The notes: generated by a model not told the origin, from the letters alone. A stretch of 32,582 nucleotides of DNA from Lentisphaeria bacterium (GCA_017646015.1 JAGCNI010000137.1:1-32582), one strand, 5' to 3'. Counted from the stretch's first letter, positions 1 through 8,451 are shown. Translations and numbers: made by a program.

Positions 1-1
1 A

Positions 2-100
2 CGTGCGTATTTGAAGAATGGTTGGCTTCGTAATCAAAGAAATGAAAGTATCGGTTTTTGTATCAGTGTTCCTGATGTGTGTAAACCAGACTATCTTTGA
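2..100 (+). CDS. 3' end of a possible formylglycine-generating-enzyme-like (SUMF1/FGE-sulfatase) protein, partial
   Basis: An open frame runs from the window edge to a TGA at 98-100, about 32 codons. Near its end it reads RNESIGFCISV, which resembles the closing strand of FGE-sulfatase domains (an Arg-rich stretch followed by IGFR plus hydrophobics). The stop codon lies inside the terminator hairpin at 85-112, so the gene would end in its own terminator. With so few residues the family call is a guess. Frame 1 is also open, to a TAA at 31-33, and cannot be excluded. Confidence 0.3.
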   Translation, partial: RAYLKNGWLRNQRNESIGFCISVPDVCKPDYL

Positions 101-122
101 AGATAGTCTGGTAAAGTTTTTT
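85..122 (+). terminator. rho-independent terminator, plus-strand orientation
   Basis: A perfect 12-bp inverted repeat (arms 85-96 and 101-112) with a TTGA loop is followed by aaag and then a T run at 117-122. It sits between the end of the upstream partial gene and the convergent SDR gene ending at 126. The T run is on the plus side, so it mainly stops plus-strand transcripts, but the hairpin itself would form in either transcript. Confidence 0.65.
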
Positions 123-125
123 ATC

Positions 126-1145
126 TTAAAAGATTTTTTGAGCCCAAGTGGCAGGCGTTTTTTCATTATTGATTTCTAAATCAATATGATATTGGAATGG
201 CTTTGTACCATGCTCTTTGATGTAAGTCACCATTTCTGACAATCCCTGTTTCAGAGAATAATGAGTTTGGTAGTTGAAGAAATTTCGGATTTTATCAGCT
301 GAACAATTTGCCAGTTTAACTTCCTGCGGACGATCCGGCATGTAAACCGGATTTAACGGGAAATCAATAATTTCAGCAATTGTTTCAGCCAATTGATTTA
401 TCGTAACAAATTCTTCATCTGGACCGATATTGAAAATTTCACCATTTATATCAGGAGACAATGCGAATTTTGTGAGAATATCTACATCGTCAGCAATAAA
501 ACTGAAACAACGTTTTTGTTCTCCGTCACCATAGATAATAGGTTGTCTTCCCTGTAACATCATATTTATCATAATGCTGGCGACATTTCTGAATGGGTCA
601 TCATATTTTTGACGTGGACCAATGATATTATGAGGGACAGCAATGACATAAGACATACCGTGCAAATCTGCAAGATTTTTCAGGATTTTTTCAACTGCAA
701 CTTTTCCGATTCCATAAGGATCCTGCGGTGTCGGGATCATATCTTCAGTAAATGGGACTTGATTTTTTCCATATCGTGCCATTGAGGAACAAAAAACAAA
801 TCGTTTGACTTTGTTTTCAATGGCGGCAGTAATCAGGGAGACAGATGCACCTACAATGTGTGTTGTTACATGATAGGGAGAAAACACAGATAAGCCTTCA
901 TAGGCTGTGGCGGCACAGTGATAGACAATATCCATACCTTTTGTTAAGTTCAATGTTTTTTGAAAATCACACAGATCTGCTACTTCCCAATTTGCTCCGT
1001 TGGGTACATTTTCAGGATATCCGCCACTCAGATTATCGCATCCGAAAACATGATGCCCCTGTGCCAGAAAAGCATCCGCCAAATGACTGCCTAATTGGAA
1101 TTGCAAGTTAGTGTAATTTATTTTATTTATGGCGGAGATATGCAT
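126..1145 (-). CDS. NAD-dependent epimerase/dehydratase (extended SDR), N-terminus apparently damaged
   Basis: The body of the protein is a typical extended short-chain dehydrogenase, the group that includes UDP-sugar 4-epimerases. It shows GSHLADAF after the first strand, HCAATA, SSMARYG carrying the catalytic Ser, the YGIGK catalytic Tyr/Lys pair, and a C-terminal substrate domain with NIGPDEEFVT. At 339 aa the length is close to normal. However, the first ~17 residues (MHISAINKINYTNLQFQ) bear no likeness to the expected first strand and glycine-rich NAD loop (VTGGAGFIGSHL); likeness starts abruptly at GSHL. No upstream frame restores the motif. The gene looks more AT-rich than its neighbours, which suggests a different history. 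It may be a 5'-truncated remnant or an SDR with no NAD loop. The nucleotide-sugar role is inferred from family only. Confidence 0.7.
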   Translation of the reverse strand: MHISAINKINYTNLQFQLGSHLADAFLAQGHHVFGCDNLSGGYPENVPNGANWEVADLCDFQKTLNLTKGMDIVYHCAATAYEGLSVFSPYHVTTHIVGASVSLITAAIENKVKRFVFCSSMARYGKNQVPFTEDMIPTPQDPYGIGKVAVEKILKNLADLHGMSYVIAVPHNIIGPRQKYDDPFRNVASIMINMMLQGRQPIIYGDGEQKRCFSFIADDVDILTKFALSPDINGEIFNIGPDEEFVTINQLAETIAEIIDFPLNPVYMPDRPQEVKLANCSADKIRNFFNYQTHYSLKQGLSEMVTYIKEHGTKPFQYHIDLEINNEKTPATWAQKIF

Positions 1146-1237
1146 GAATTTTCTCAGCTGAAATACCTAATGATAATTTTTGAGATTATTGAAGGTAAGA
1201 TCATGTTTTTTTATACCAGTTTTTTCAGAAAAAAAGC

Positions 1238-1267
1238 TTGACTTAGATAAAAAAAGGGCTATATTAT
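1238..1267 (+). promoter_or_regulatory. sigma70-type promoter for the serA-like gene
   Basis: TTGACT at 1238-1243 and TATTAT at 1262-1267 are separated by 18 bp. The start codon follows at 1301 behind an aggagg ribosome-binding site near 1287. It lies in the divergent gap with the minus-strand SDR gene. Confidence 0.6.
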
Positions 1268-1300
1268 ATGTTCAATAATTTTAGCAGGAGGAAACTCATT

Positions 1301-2233
1301 ATGAAGAAAGTTCTTATTCCCACAAAATTGGACAAAGAAGTGTCGCGCATTCTGGGCGATGCCGGTTTTGAAGTTGTTCAGAATCCTGATCTGGCTGTTG
1401 CTGATCTGGCAGCTGCCAACACCGATGCGGAAGTGATTATTGTCCGCAGCGAAAAAGTCACCCCTGAAGTGATGGATCTTCTGCCGTCATTGAAACTGGT
1501 TGTCCGCGCCGGAGCCGGATTTGATAACATTGATACAAAATATGCCCGCGGCAAAAATATTGACGTGATGAATACTCCCGGAGCCAACTCCAACGCAGTT
1601 GCTGAAGAAGTGGTTGCACTGGCTCTGGCTGCATACCGCCATATTGTTCCGGCAGATATCTCCACCCGCGCCGGAAAATGGGAAAAGAAAAACTTCATGG
1701 GTCGCGAACTGACCGGCAAAACTGTTGGTATCCTCGGTCTGGGCAACATCGGCAGACTGCTTGCAAAACGTCTCTCCGGTTTTGAAGTGACCATTCTTGC
1801 ATATGACCCGGTTCTCTCTGCTGAAAAAGCAGCTGAAATGGGTGTGAAACTCTGCACAGTCGAAGAAATCTTCGCTCAGGCTGATCTTGTCAGTCTGCAT
1901 ATTCCGGAAAATGATGCCACTCGCGGCATGATCAATTCCAAACTGCTCAACAGCATGAAAAAAGGCGCAATGCTGATCAACTGTGCCCGTGCCGGTATCG
2001 TTGATGAAGATGCAATCCGTGCTGCTAAAGCTGAAAACGGTCTGATCTTCTGTAACGACGTTTACAAGAAAGATGCAGAAGGTGACAAGAGCGTGAAAGA
2101 TATTGCAGACGTCATGCTTCCCCACCTCGGCGCCAGCACCAAAGAAGCAAACTTCCTCGCAGCCAAACGTGCTGCCGATCAGACTGTTGCTTACTTTGCA
2201 AACGGTGATACCTCCTGTGTGGTGAATAAATAA
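1301..2233 (+). CDS. serA: D-3-phosphoglycerate dehydrogenase-like 2-hydroxyacid dehydrogenase, short form
   Basis: A 310-aa D-isomer-specific 2-hydroxyacid dehydrogenase, most like short phosphoglycerate dehydrogenases that start serine synthesis by oxidising 3-phosphoglycerate with NAD. The Rossmann loop is GLGNIG at residues 145-150. The active-site Arg is in NCARAG (R230) and the His in PHLGAS (H275). The usual acidic partner after DVF is Asp (D258 in DVYKKD) where most relatives have Glu. There is no C-terminal ACT domain, so no serine feedback domain is visible. ATG 1301 was chosen over an earlier in-frame start because of the strong aggagg about 10 bp upstream and because MKKVLIP is the first beta strand. 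Codon choice looks like that of a highly expressed gene. Another 2-hydroxyacid substrate remains possible. Confidence 0.85.
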   Translation: MKKVLIPTKLDKEVSRILGDAGFEVVQNPDLAVADLAAANTDAEVIIVRSEKVTPEVMDLLPSLKLVVRAGAGFDNIDTKYARGKNIDVMNTPGANSNAVAEEVVALALAAYRHIVPADISTRAGKWEKKNFMGRELTGKTVGILGLGNIGRLLAKRLSGFEVTILAYDPVLSAEKAAEMGVKLCTVEEIFAQADLVSLHIPENDATRGMINSKLLNSMKKGAMLINCARAGIVDEDAIRAAKAENGLIFCNDVYKKDAEGDKSVKDIADVMLPHLGASTKEANFLAAKRAADQTVAYFANGDTSCVVNK

Positions 2234-2276
2234 TCATCAATGTTTTTTGATGATGTGCCGGGAGTTGGAGAATCGA

Positions 2277-2792
2277 GTGATTTCAGATCGTGAAACGCCT
2301 GTATTTCTTGCTCTCGGTTCCAATAAAGGAGACCGTCTTGAATTCTTGCGTAATGCTCTGAAGGGGCTTGAGCGCGGGGGATTCCGGATTTTGAAAGTCT
2401 CATCTGTTTATGAAACGGAGCCTGTCGGTTGTTATGACGACAGTGCTCCGTATTTTAATGCCGTACTGGAGGGGCGTTGGCAGGGGGATGCAGAATCGTT
2501 GCTGCATTTGTGTCAATCGCTGGAACAGGCGGCAGGGCGTCCGCTGGATCATGCGCCAATGGTTGCCCGTGAATTGGATCTTGATCTTCTTCTATTCGGT
2601 GATCAGATCATTCAGACAGCCCATCTTACAATTCCTCATCCCCGGGCTGCGGAACGTTCTTTTGTCATGGTTCCATTGTATGAGATCGCACCGGATCTTG
2701 TTTTTCCTGATTGCGGATTGCGTGTGACTGAAATATACCGTTCACTTTTGCCTCATGATGGAATTTCTGCGGCATTATGCAGGATTTTCTGA
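2277..2792 (+). CDS. folK: 2-amino-4-hydroxy-6-hydroxymethyldihydropteridine pyrophosphokinase
   Basis: HPPK transfers pyrophosphate from ATP to hydroxymethyldihydropterin, a step in folate synthesis in the cytoplasm. The family pattern is clear over 171 aa: LALGSNKGDR at the N-terminus, SSVYETEPVG, FNAVLEG, the RELDLDLLLFG block (matching the usual R-x-L-D-x-D-L-L-L), then IPHPRAAERSFVMVPLYEIAPD. GTG at 2277 is preferred because ggag lies 6 bp upstream; TTG/ATG/ATG at 2247-2253 would add about 10 unconserved residues with no good ribosome-binding site. It follows the serA-like gene by 43 bp and could share its transcript. No other folate genes are in the window. Confidence 0.9.
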   Translation: MISDRETPVFLALGSNKGDRLEFLRNALKGLERGGFRILKVSSVYETEPVGCYDDSAPYFNAVLEGRWQGDAESLLHLCQSLEQAAGRPLDHAPMVARELDLDLLLFGDQIIQTAHLTIPHPRAAERSFVMVPLYEIAPDLVFPDCGLRVTEIYRSLLPHDGISAALCRIF

Positions 2793-2818
2793 GGAGCGGA
2801 TTTTTTTTGAAAAAATTC

Positions 2819-2847
2819 CTGTCATTATTTTCCGTGTAAAGTATAGA
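2819..2847 (+). promoter_or_regulatory. weak candidate promoter for the sigma/anti-sigma operon
   Basis: CTGTCA (2819-2824), a 17-bp spacer and TATAGA (2842-2847) lie in the 267-bp gap between folK and the sigma factor. The -35 is poor (4 of 6). I see no convincing ECF-type GGAACTT autoregulatory box. Confidence 0.3.
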
Positions 2848-3059
2848 ATAAGAGTGCGGCTTTTCATTTTTTCTTCCGGAAGAGAACTTGTAAAGTGTGA
2901 TAAATGGATTACATTTTGAGTTGTTCGGATACATCTTTCATATCTGTTTTTGGGGAGGGAACAGATGAGCTTTCAGGGAGATGCACTCTTTTTTCAAGAA
3001 AAAGACATGTTCAGGGGAACATAATAACAAAGGGCATGTCAAAGGAGATGAAGGCAATT

Positions 3060-3692
3060 ATGGATAGCGAAACAAAAAGTTATGAAGAACGGCTGATAAA
3101 GGAGTTCAAAGATGGCGATCACCGCCGTTTTGATGAGCTTGTGGCAGCTTATACCCGTAAACTTTACCGTTTTGCTTACGGTCTTCTTGGGAATCATCAT
3201 GATGCAGAGGAAGTTGTGCAGGATGCTTTTGTGCGGGCGTACAATGCGTTGGATAACTTCCGCGGGGATTCCAGTTTTGAAACCTGGATGTACCGGATCA
3301 CGATGAATCTTGCGAGAAACAAATTTCATTGGAACCGGCGTCGCGGAGATGGAATGACGATCAGTCTTTCTGAGCCTCCTGAGCTGCATGATGGAACGGA
3401 AGCGTCCGGCGAGATCGATTTACCGGACACCTCTTATTCCCCGGATCTTCTGCTGGAGAAAGTGGAGACCCGTGAGAATATACTCAAAGGACTTGAAAGT
3501 TTACCTGAATCGCTCCGTGAAACCATGGTTCTGCGGCATGTGAAAGATATGCCATACGAGCAGATCGCCGCTGTGCTGGATTGTAAGATCGGGACAGTGA
3601 AAAGCCGGATTTCAAGAGGCAGAGAATTACTGCGGGAATTTTTGTTGGCGGAAGACGGAATACAGCCGCGTCAACATTCTTCAGCAGAATAA
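3060..3692 (+). CDS. ECF-family RNA polymerase sigma factor (RpoE-like)
   Basis: A 210-aa sigma-70 family member with only regions 2 and 4. Region 2 spans roughly residues 24-91 (FDELVAAYTRKLYRFAYGLLGNHHDAEE..., then FETWMYRITMNLARN). Region 4 spans about 140-195 (LPESLRETMVLRHVKDMPYEQIAAVLDCKIGTVKSRISRGRELL), a helix-turn-helix that reads the -35. The two are joined by a ~45-residue acidic linker. ATG 3060 is chosen because ggag lies about 12 bp upstream and family members start near here; ATG 3036 would add 8 residues, and an extension back to 2904 is unlikely. A zinc-finger anti-sigma gene follows 33 bp later, the usual ECF pairing, so the sigma is probably held at the membrane until an envelope signal arrives. 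Confidence 0.9.
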   Translation: MDSETKSYEERLIKEFKDGDHRRFDELVAAYTRKLYRFAYGLLGNHHDAEEVVQDAFVRAYNALDNFRGDSSFETWMYRITMNLARNKFHWNRRRGDGMTISLSEPPELHDGTEASGEIDLPDTSYSPDLLLEKVETRENILKGLESLPESLRETMVLRHVKDMPYEQIAAVLDCKIGTVKSRISRGRELLREFLLAEDGIQPRQHSSAE

Positions 3693-3725
3693 AAAGAGTG
3701 CAATACAAACATTTCGGAGTCAGAG

Positions 3726-4673
3726 ATGAATCAGAAAACAAACCGGACAGAGTCACGATCTGTTGCGACAGCCCCCCATGGTTGTCTTTCCCCCGAAAAA
3801 CTGAGTGCTCAACTGGATGGTGAATATGTATTCAGTCCGGAGGAGGAACAACATCTGGCAGAATGCCGCCGTTGCAGTGACTATTATCGATCCTGCAAGA
3901 TCCTGAATGAAAAACTTTCTGCCGCATTGGATGTGGATTGTCCCGGAAATGCTCTTGAGCGCATCCGTAAAAGTGTTGCTGATCAGACCTGGAAACGGGA
4001 GAAACAGCAGAAGCGGATCATTCCATTCGGGAAGATCGTGAATGTTTTTCTGCGAACTGCCGCAACTGTTTTGCTTGTCGGTTGTGTGAGTGCCATTCTT
4101 TTGCGTGATACTCTGACCGGAGAAGATATTCTTGCATTTCTGAGTTTTTCCCCGGAAACAAAACAGGACAAGATCGTTATTTATCCTCCGATATCCAATT
4201 CGTCTGCGACACTTTCTGTTGCTCCGGAGCCCTACAAATCTTTCAATAAAGGCGGAATCGATATCCGCCAGACCCGCCCGGTTGCAGCCGGGGAGATGTT
4301 GCCGATTGAATTCATGGGGCGGAAACAGAGTGAAAAGCCGGAGATGGTGGCATTGATCCAGCCGCAGGTGAAACATGTCTGGCTGACTGCTTCCGGAATG
4401 GATCCTGTGACACTGGAAAAAGATTTCAGAGAGATTCTGAATCGTTTGTCGATCCCTCTGAATCATGTAAAATTGAGTGTGACACCGGAAGGTACATTGC
4501 GTGTCAATGCTGAAATGAACCGTTATCAGCTTGTCCTGCTGGTCCGGAGTCTTGCAGCACGTGGTTTGCAGTTGGTTTCCGGGGTACAGCCTCAGCCGGA
4601 ACAGAAACTTTTTTCCGGGAGCGGACGTGAAATTTCGGAATATGAAGCCGTCTTGATGCCCGGCGGAAAATAA
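3726..4673 (+). CDS. membrane-bound zinc-finger anti-sigma factor
   Basis: A 315-aa partner of the upstream ECF sigma factor. Residues 43-50 carry the ZAS pattern H-x3-C-x2-C (HLAECRRC), preceded by LSAQLDGE, as in cytoplasmic anti-sigma domains that grip regions 2 and 4. One membrane helix lies around residues 105-127. The outer part (about 128-315) includes a Pro/Ser-rich linker and a C-terminal domain (roughly 215-315: MDPVTLEKDFREILNRLSIP, then LRVNAEMNRYQLVLLVRSL) that I do not recognise and that presumably senses the signal in the periplasm. It ends 13 bp from the convergent J-domain gene. The signal and the protease that would release the sigma are not visible here. Confidence 0.8.
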   Translation: MNQKTNRTESRSVATAPHGCLSPEKLSAQLDGEYVFSPEEEQHLAECRRCSDYYRSCKILNEKLSAALDVDCPGNALERIRKSVADQTWKREKQQKRIIPFGKIVNVFLRTAATVLLVGCVSAILLRDTLTGEDILAFLSFSPETKQDKIVIYPPISNSSATLSVAPEPYKSFNKGGIDIRQTRPVAAGEMLPIEFMGRKQSEKPEMVALIQPQVKHVWLTASGMDPVTLEKDFREILNRLSIPLNHVKLSVTPEGTLRVNAEMNRYQLVLLVRSLAARGLQLVSGVQPQPEQKLFSGSGREISEYEAVLMPGGK

Positions 4674-4686
4674 TATTTCTGACGAT

Positions 4687-5469
4687 TTATCTGCCTAAGA
4701 GTTTTTTATCTGATTTTGTCCCGTTGAGTGCGTGTTGACGCAACATCCGGGACATTTCTTTTTCTGCAACGGCGATCATTTCTTCCTCCGGTGAAATGAA
4801 ACGGGGTTGTTCCTTTTCCTGAAAGATCCGTAAAAGTCTGTGGAGGAGAGGAAGTCTTTTTTTATTCAGCTGTTTCAGTTCAAATTTGACTTGCAGGAGA
4901 TGCTGTATCGGTTCTCTGTGTTTTCCGAGGGCGATCGCGGCTCTGTAATGGAATGCGGCATCTTTGTATTTATGCAGACGGGTAAGCGAGCGGGCATAAT
5001 AGACGCGGTAGAGGATATTTGCCGGAGCCATGGAGACAAGCTGTTTATACAATTTTGCGGCACTGCGGAATTTCTTTTTATAAAAAAGATCCTTTGCTTC
5101 GCGGCTGGTCATGAAGATGAGAGTTTTTTCCAGATCCCGGAAGAATGTAAAGATGGTTGTTCCGGGGGGTGGTGTATTGCCAACGATCAATTCTTCAAGA
5201 GTATCATCTGCATCGGAGTCCATGACTTTTTCGATATTTTCGATGACGGAATAGAGCATGGAACTGTTCAGAGTTGCATCATAATGGCGTCTTTTTTCGG
5301 GATCGGAGAGGAGGACGAATGCTTCCACGAGCTGCTTGAACTCTTCCACTTTTCCGGGAGCGTTGGCGAACCGGTCGGGATGACATTCTTTTGCCCGTTT
5401 GTAATATGCTTTTTTCATGGTGGCAAAATCACATTGTGGATTGACACCGAGTATTTCATAATAATTCAT
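4687..5469 (-). CDS. J-domain protein with C-terminal helical (TPR-like) region
   Basis: Residues 1-66 are a J domain (MNYYEILGVNP, then the HPD triad at 30-32 and a closing DPEKRRHYDA), which stimulates the ATPase of DnaK-type Hsp70s. The Gly/Phe region and the zinc-binding CxxCxGxG repeats of true DnaJ are absent. The rest of the 260 aa is helical, with FYKKKFRSAAKLYKQLVSMAPANILYRVYYARSLTRLHKYKDAAFHYRAAIALG (about 127-180) looking like one or two TPR repeats. It is probably a client-specific co-chaperone; the client is unknown. It runs convergently with the anti-sigma gene and divergently from mnmG. Confidence 0.85.
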   Translation of the reverse strand: MNYYEILGVNPQCDFATMKKAYYKRAKECHPDRFANAPGKVEEFKQLVEAFVLLSDPEKRRHYDATLNSSMLYSVIENIEKVMDSDADDTLEELIVGNTPPPGTTIFTFFRDLEKTLIFMTSREAKDLFYKKKFRSAAKLYKQLVSMAPANILYRVYYARSLTRLHKYKDAAFHYRAAIALGKHREPIQHLLQVKFELKQLNKKRLPLLHRLLRIFQEKEQPRFISPEEEMIAVAEKEMSRMLRQHALNGTKSDKKLLGR

Positions 5470-5517
5470 GAGTCCGGATCCGTGTAAAAATTACAAAACA
5501 TTTCCTTTTTTTTGAAT

Positions 5518-5526
5518 ATTATAGCA
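5518..5526 (-). promoter_or_regulatory. extended -10 promoter element for the J-domain gene
   Basis: Read on the minus strand this is TGCTATAAT, a perfect -10 with the TGn extension, about 50 bp ahead of the start codon at 5469. No good -35 is seen, which fits an extended -10 promoter. Confidence 0.5.
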
Positions 5527-5554
5527 CAAATCTGAAAAAAAGCACGTCCCGGAG

Positions 5555-5583
5555 ATGAAAAAATTGCGATACTGTGGTATATT
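5555..5583 (+). promoter_or_regulatory. candidate promoter for mnmG
   Basis: ATGAAA (5555-5560), a 17-bp spacer and TATATT (5578-5583), close to the TTGAAA-17-TATAGT form seen elsewhere in the window. The leader to the ATG at 5604 would be very short (about 14 nt), which fits the lack of a clear Shine-Dalgarno sequence. Confidence 0.4.
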
Positions 5584-5603
5584 ACCATAAATAAAATTGT
5601 TTT

Positions 5604-7502
5604 ATGAGAAAGAAATCCGGTAAAATGCCCGAAGAATTTTTTGATGTAATTGTAATCGGCGGCGGACATGCCGCATGTGAAGCTGCATTGGCGTCTGCTC
5701 GATTGGGTGCGCAGACTTTGATGTTGACGATCAACCTTGACCATATTGCCCAGATGAGCTGCAATCCCTGTATCGGGGGCATTGCCAAAGGGCATCTTGT
5801 GCGTGAAATCGATGCACTCGGCGGAGCTATGGGATTGATCACAGATGCAACTGCGATCCAGTTCAGAATGTTGAACCGTACAAAAGGTCCGGCAGTCTGG
5901 TCACCCCGGGCCCAATGTGATAAGACGGCGTATGCTCATGCCATGAAACGTTATCTGGAACGGACTGAAAATCTGGAGCTCAAACAGGCACAAGTCGTTT
6001 CTTTTGTTGTGGAAGGTGATTCTGTCTGCGGAGTTGAAACGGAATTCGGAGATATATTCCGTTGTAAGAGTGTGGTCGTTGCCACGGGAACTTTTCTGCG
6101 TGGAAAATTGCATTACGGACTTCGCAGTTTTTCCGGCGGACGAGCCGGCGATCCTCCTTCGATCCCGTTGGCTGATGCATTGAAAGATCAACTCGGTCTG
6201 CATGTCGGACGTCTGAAAACCGGAACTCCCCCGCGTCTGCTTGGTTCATCCATTGATTTTTCCTGTATGAGTGTGCAGGAATCGGAAACTCCGGATGAAC
6301 AATTCTCCTTTTTCTCAGATGATTCGATCCGTCCTCTGATCCATGACCGCAAAATGGTTTGTTACATGACTCATACGGATGGCAGAGCCGCGGAACTTGT
6401 ACGTTCCAACCTGGACAAAGCGCCGATGTATAACGGATTGATCGAGGGGATCGGAACACGGTATTGTCCCTCTTTTGAAGATAAGATCGTCCGGTTCCCG
6501 GATCATGAACAGCATCATATTTATCTGGAACCGGAAGGAGAATGTACCGAAGAATATTATCTGAACGGACTTTCCACCAGTCTTCCGCCGGAAGTGCAGC
6601 TGCAGATTTTGCGGACGATTCCCGGTTTGGAAAATGCCAAAGTCACACGCTATGCGTATGCGATCGAATATGATTTTGTTTTCCCGGAAGAATTGGACCG
6701 GACTCTGCATGTGCGGAAATGGAAAGGTTTGTATCATGCCGGACAGATCAATGGTACCAGCGGATATGAAGAAGCCGCCGGACAGGGGCTGCTTGCCGGT
6801 CTCAATGCCGCCCGTTATGCGGGAGGGTTGGATGGTGTGGAACTGGGACGGGATGTTTCCTATCTCGGAGTTCTTGCCGATGATATCACCACCAAAGAAA
6901 TCGTGGAACCATACCGTTTGTTCACCAGTCGGGCGGAACACCGTCTGACACTTCGCCAGGATAATGCCGATTACCGATTGTGTCCGCTGGCATATAAACT
7001 GGGATTGCTGCCGCAGAAAAAATATGATCTTTTCAAACAATATTCTGAAAAATATGAAAAGACAGAAGCTCTCTGCCGTTCGACCCGCAAGCCGGGGGGA
7101 CACACTCTCTGGGATTTCATGCGGGAATGTAAAGGGGATGCAGACAAAACTCTGCCGCCGTTTGATGTGGCAGAGATCGGTCTTGATTTGAATGATTGTG
7201 TTGACCGCCGGATCCTGAGACGTTTGGCGATCCAATCCCATTACGAGGGATATATGCGTCATGAGGAACAGGCGATCAAGCGTTTGCGTGCATTGGAAAA
7301 CTGGCGGATCCCGGAAAATTTTGACTATGCGGCTCTGCCCGGATTGAGAAATGAATCCCGGATGAAACTTCTGAAAATCCGTCCGGGAACATTGGCTCAG
7401 GCATCCCGTATTGACGGTGTGACACCCTCTGAAATTTCTCTTCTACAGGTGTTTTTGATGCGTGAACAGAAAACAGCCGAAACGGAGCAGGGCAATGCCT
7501 GA
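5604..7502 (+). CDS. mnmG: tRNA uridine-5-carboxymethylaminomethyl(34) synthesis enzyme MnmG
   Basis: With MnmE (not in this window) this FAD enzyme builds the cmnm5 group on wobble uridine 34 of several tRNAs. The 632 aa match family length. Motifs in order: the dinucleotide loop IGGGHAACEA at residues 18-27, CNPCIGGIAKGHLVREIDALGG, the Cys-containing stretch following LKTGTPPR, the first signature GTRYCPSFEDK, and the second signature AGQINGTSGYEEAAGQGLLAGLNAA. The C-terminal helical domain that binds MnmE and tRNA is present. ATG 5604 is used; ATG 5625 is an alternative, and neither has a strong ribosome-binding site. The last 8 bp overlap the next gene, implying coupled translation. Confidence 0.97.
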   Translation: MRKKSGKMPEEFFDVIVIGGGHAACEAALASARLGAQTLMLTINLDHIAQMSCNPCIGGIAKGHLVREIDALGGAMGLITDATAIQFRMLNRTKGPAVWSPRAQCDKTAYAHAMKRYLERTENLELKQAQVVSFVVEGDSVCGVETEFGDIFRCKSVVVATGTFLRGKLHYGLRSFSGGRAGDPPSIPLADALKDQLGLHVGRLKTGTPPRLLGSSIDFSCMSVQESETPDEQFSFFSDDSIRPLIHDRKMVCYMTHTDGRAAELVRSNLDKAPMYNGLIEGIGTRYCPSFEDKIVRFPDHEQHHIYLEPEGECTEEYYLNGLSTSLPPEVQLQILRTIPGLENAKVTRYAYAIEYDFVFPEELDRTLHVRKWKGLYHAGQINGTSGYEEAAGQGLLAGLNAARYAGGLDGVELGRDVSYLGVLADDITTKEIVEPYRLFTSRAEHRLTLRQDNADYRLCPLAYKLGLLPQKKYDLFKQYSEKYEKTEALCRSTRKPGGHTLWDFMRECKGDADKTLPPFDVAEIGLDLNDCVDRRILRRLAIQSHYEGYMRHEEQAIKRLRALENWRIPENFDYAALPGLRNESRMKLLKIRPGTLAQASRIDGVTPSEISLLQVFLMREQKTAETEQGNA

Positions 7503-8451
7503 CGGAACTGTTCCGGAAAAAGTATCTTTTCTGCGGGAGCTTTGCCGCCGTCTGTTGAAACGGAAATCGGCAGTGCTGGCTCTTGTGGTATGTCTTGCTT
7601 ATATCCTGACAGCATTATTTGCGGAGGGGTACAGTTTATGGTGTACCTCCAACCGCACGGAACCTGTTTATCAGCAGGGGAATTTGGCGGAACGTTTTCA
7701 GCCGCCGTGCAGGGAACACTGGTTGGGTACAGATTATCTGGGGCGTGATGTTCTGACCCGTGCGGTATTTGCCTCCCGGACTGCGGTGAAAGTTGGTGTG
7801 ATCGCCTCTCTGATCTCTGCTCTGGTCGGGGTTTCATTGGGGATCATTGCCGGATATTACGGCGGCAGGACCGATCATGTGGTGGTGTGGATTTACAGTA
7901 CTTTTGCGTCGATGCCCTCGCTGCTTTTCATTCTTGCTTTTGCGTTATTGGTCTCCAAAGGATTTTTGTATCCGCCTCTGGAAAAAGGTTTTGCCTTTAT
8001 CGCCGGATTGCTGCGGACAGAACCGGGGATGCTGGCGGTATATCTCGGGATCGGTCTGACCGGATGGGTCGCACTCTGCCGGGTTGTCCGGGCGGAGACA
8101 ATGAAGTTGCGGGAGCGGCAATATGTCCTTGCAGCCAAAACACTTGGACAGTCTGATTTGATGATTCTTTTCAAACATATCCTGCCGAATCTGGCGCATT
8201 TGATCATTGTATATTTCACCATGCGTTTTGCTTTTGCCGTGATGACAGAAGTGATCGTAAGTTATCTTGGATTGGGTGTTCAATTTGAACCCAGTTGGGG
8301 AGTTATGATCGCAGATGGACAGGAACGTTTATGGCGGGGGATCTGGTGGGAAGTCGGCGGTGCAACAGCCTTCATGTTTGTACTTGTTCTTGCGTTGAAT
8401 ATGCTCGGAGATGCCTTGCGTGATGCGCTTGATCCCCGATTGCGGGTATAA
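7495..8451 (+). CDS. OppC/DppC-type ABC transporter permease
   Basis: A 318-aa inner-membrane permease of the oligopeptide/nickel class. Features typical of OppC: a short cytoplasmic N-terminus, a first helix (about residues 22-40), a periplasmic loop ending LGTDYLGRDVLTRAVFASRTAVKVG, then five helices and the EAA-like loop (ERQYVLAAKTLGQSDLMILFKHILPNL) that docks onto the ATPase. It ends with the usual NMLGDALRDALDPRLRV. ATG 7495 is chosen because ggag sits 7 bp upstream; the gene then overlaps mnmG by 8 bp. No OppB, ATPase or binding protein is nearby, so its partners must lie elsewhere. Substrate unknown. Confidence 0.9.
   Translation: MPDGTVPEKVSFLRELCRRLLKRKSAVLALVVCLAYILTALFAEGYSLWCTSNRTEPVYQQGNLAERFQPPCREHWLGTDYLGRDVLTRAVFASRTAVKVGVIASLISALVGVSLGIIAGYYGGRTDHVVVWIYSTFASMPSLLFILAFALLVSKGFLYPPLEKGFAFIAGLLRTEPGMLAVYLGIGLTGWVALCRVVRAETMKLRERQYVLAAKTLGQSDLMILFKHILPNLAHLIIVYFTMRFAFAVMTEVIVSYLGLGVQFEPSWGVMIADGQERLWRGIWWEVGGATAFMFVLVLALNMLGDALRDALDPRLRV

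Noticed and set aside
2904..3059. N-terminal extension of the sigma factor
   Set aside because: About 50 extra residues unlike sigma region 2, with no ribosome-binding site; ATG 3060 fits the family.
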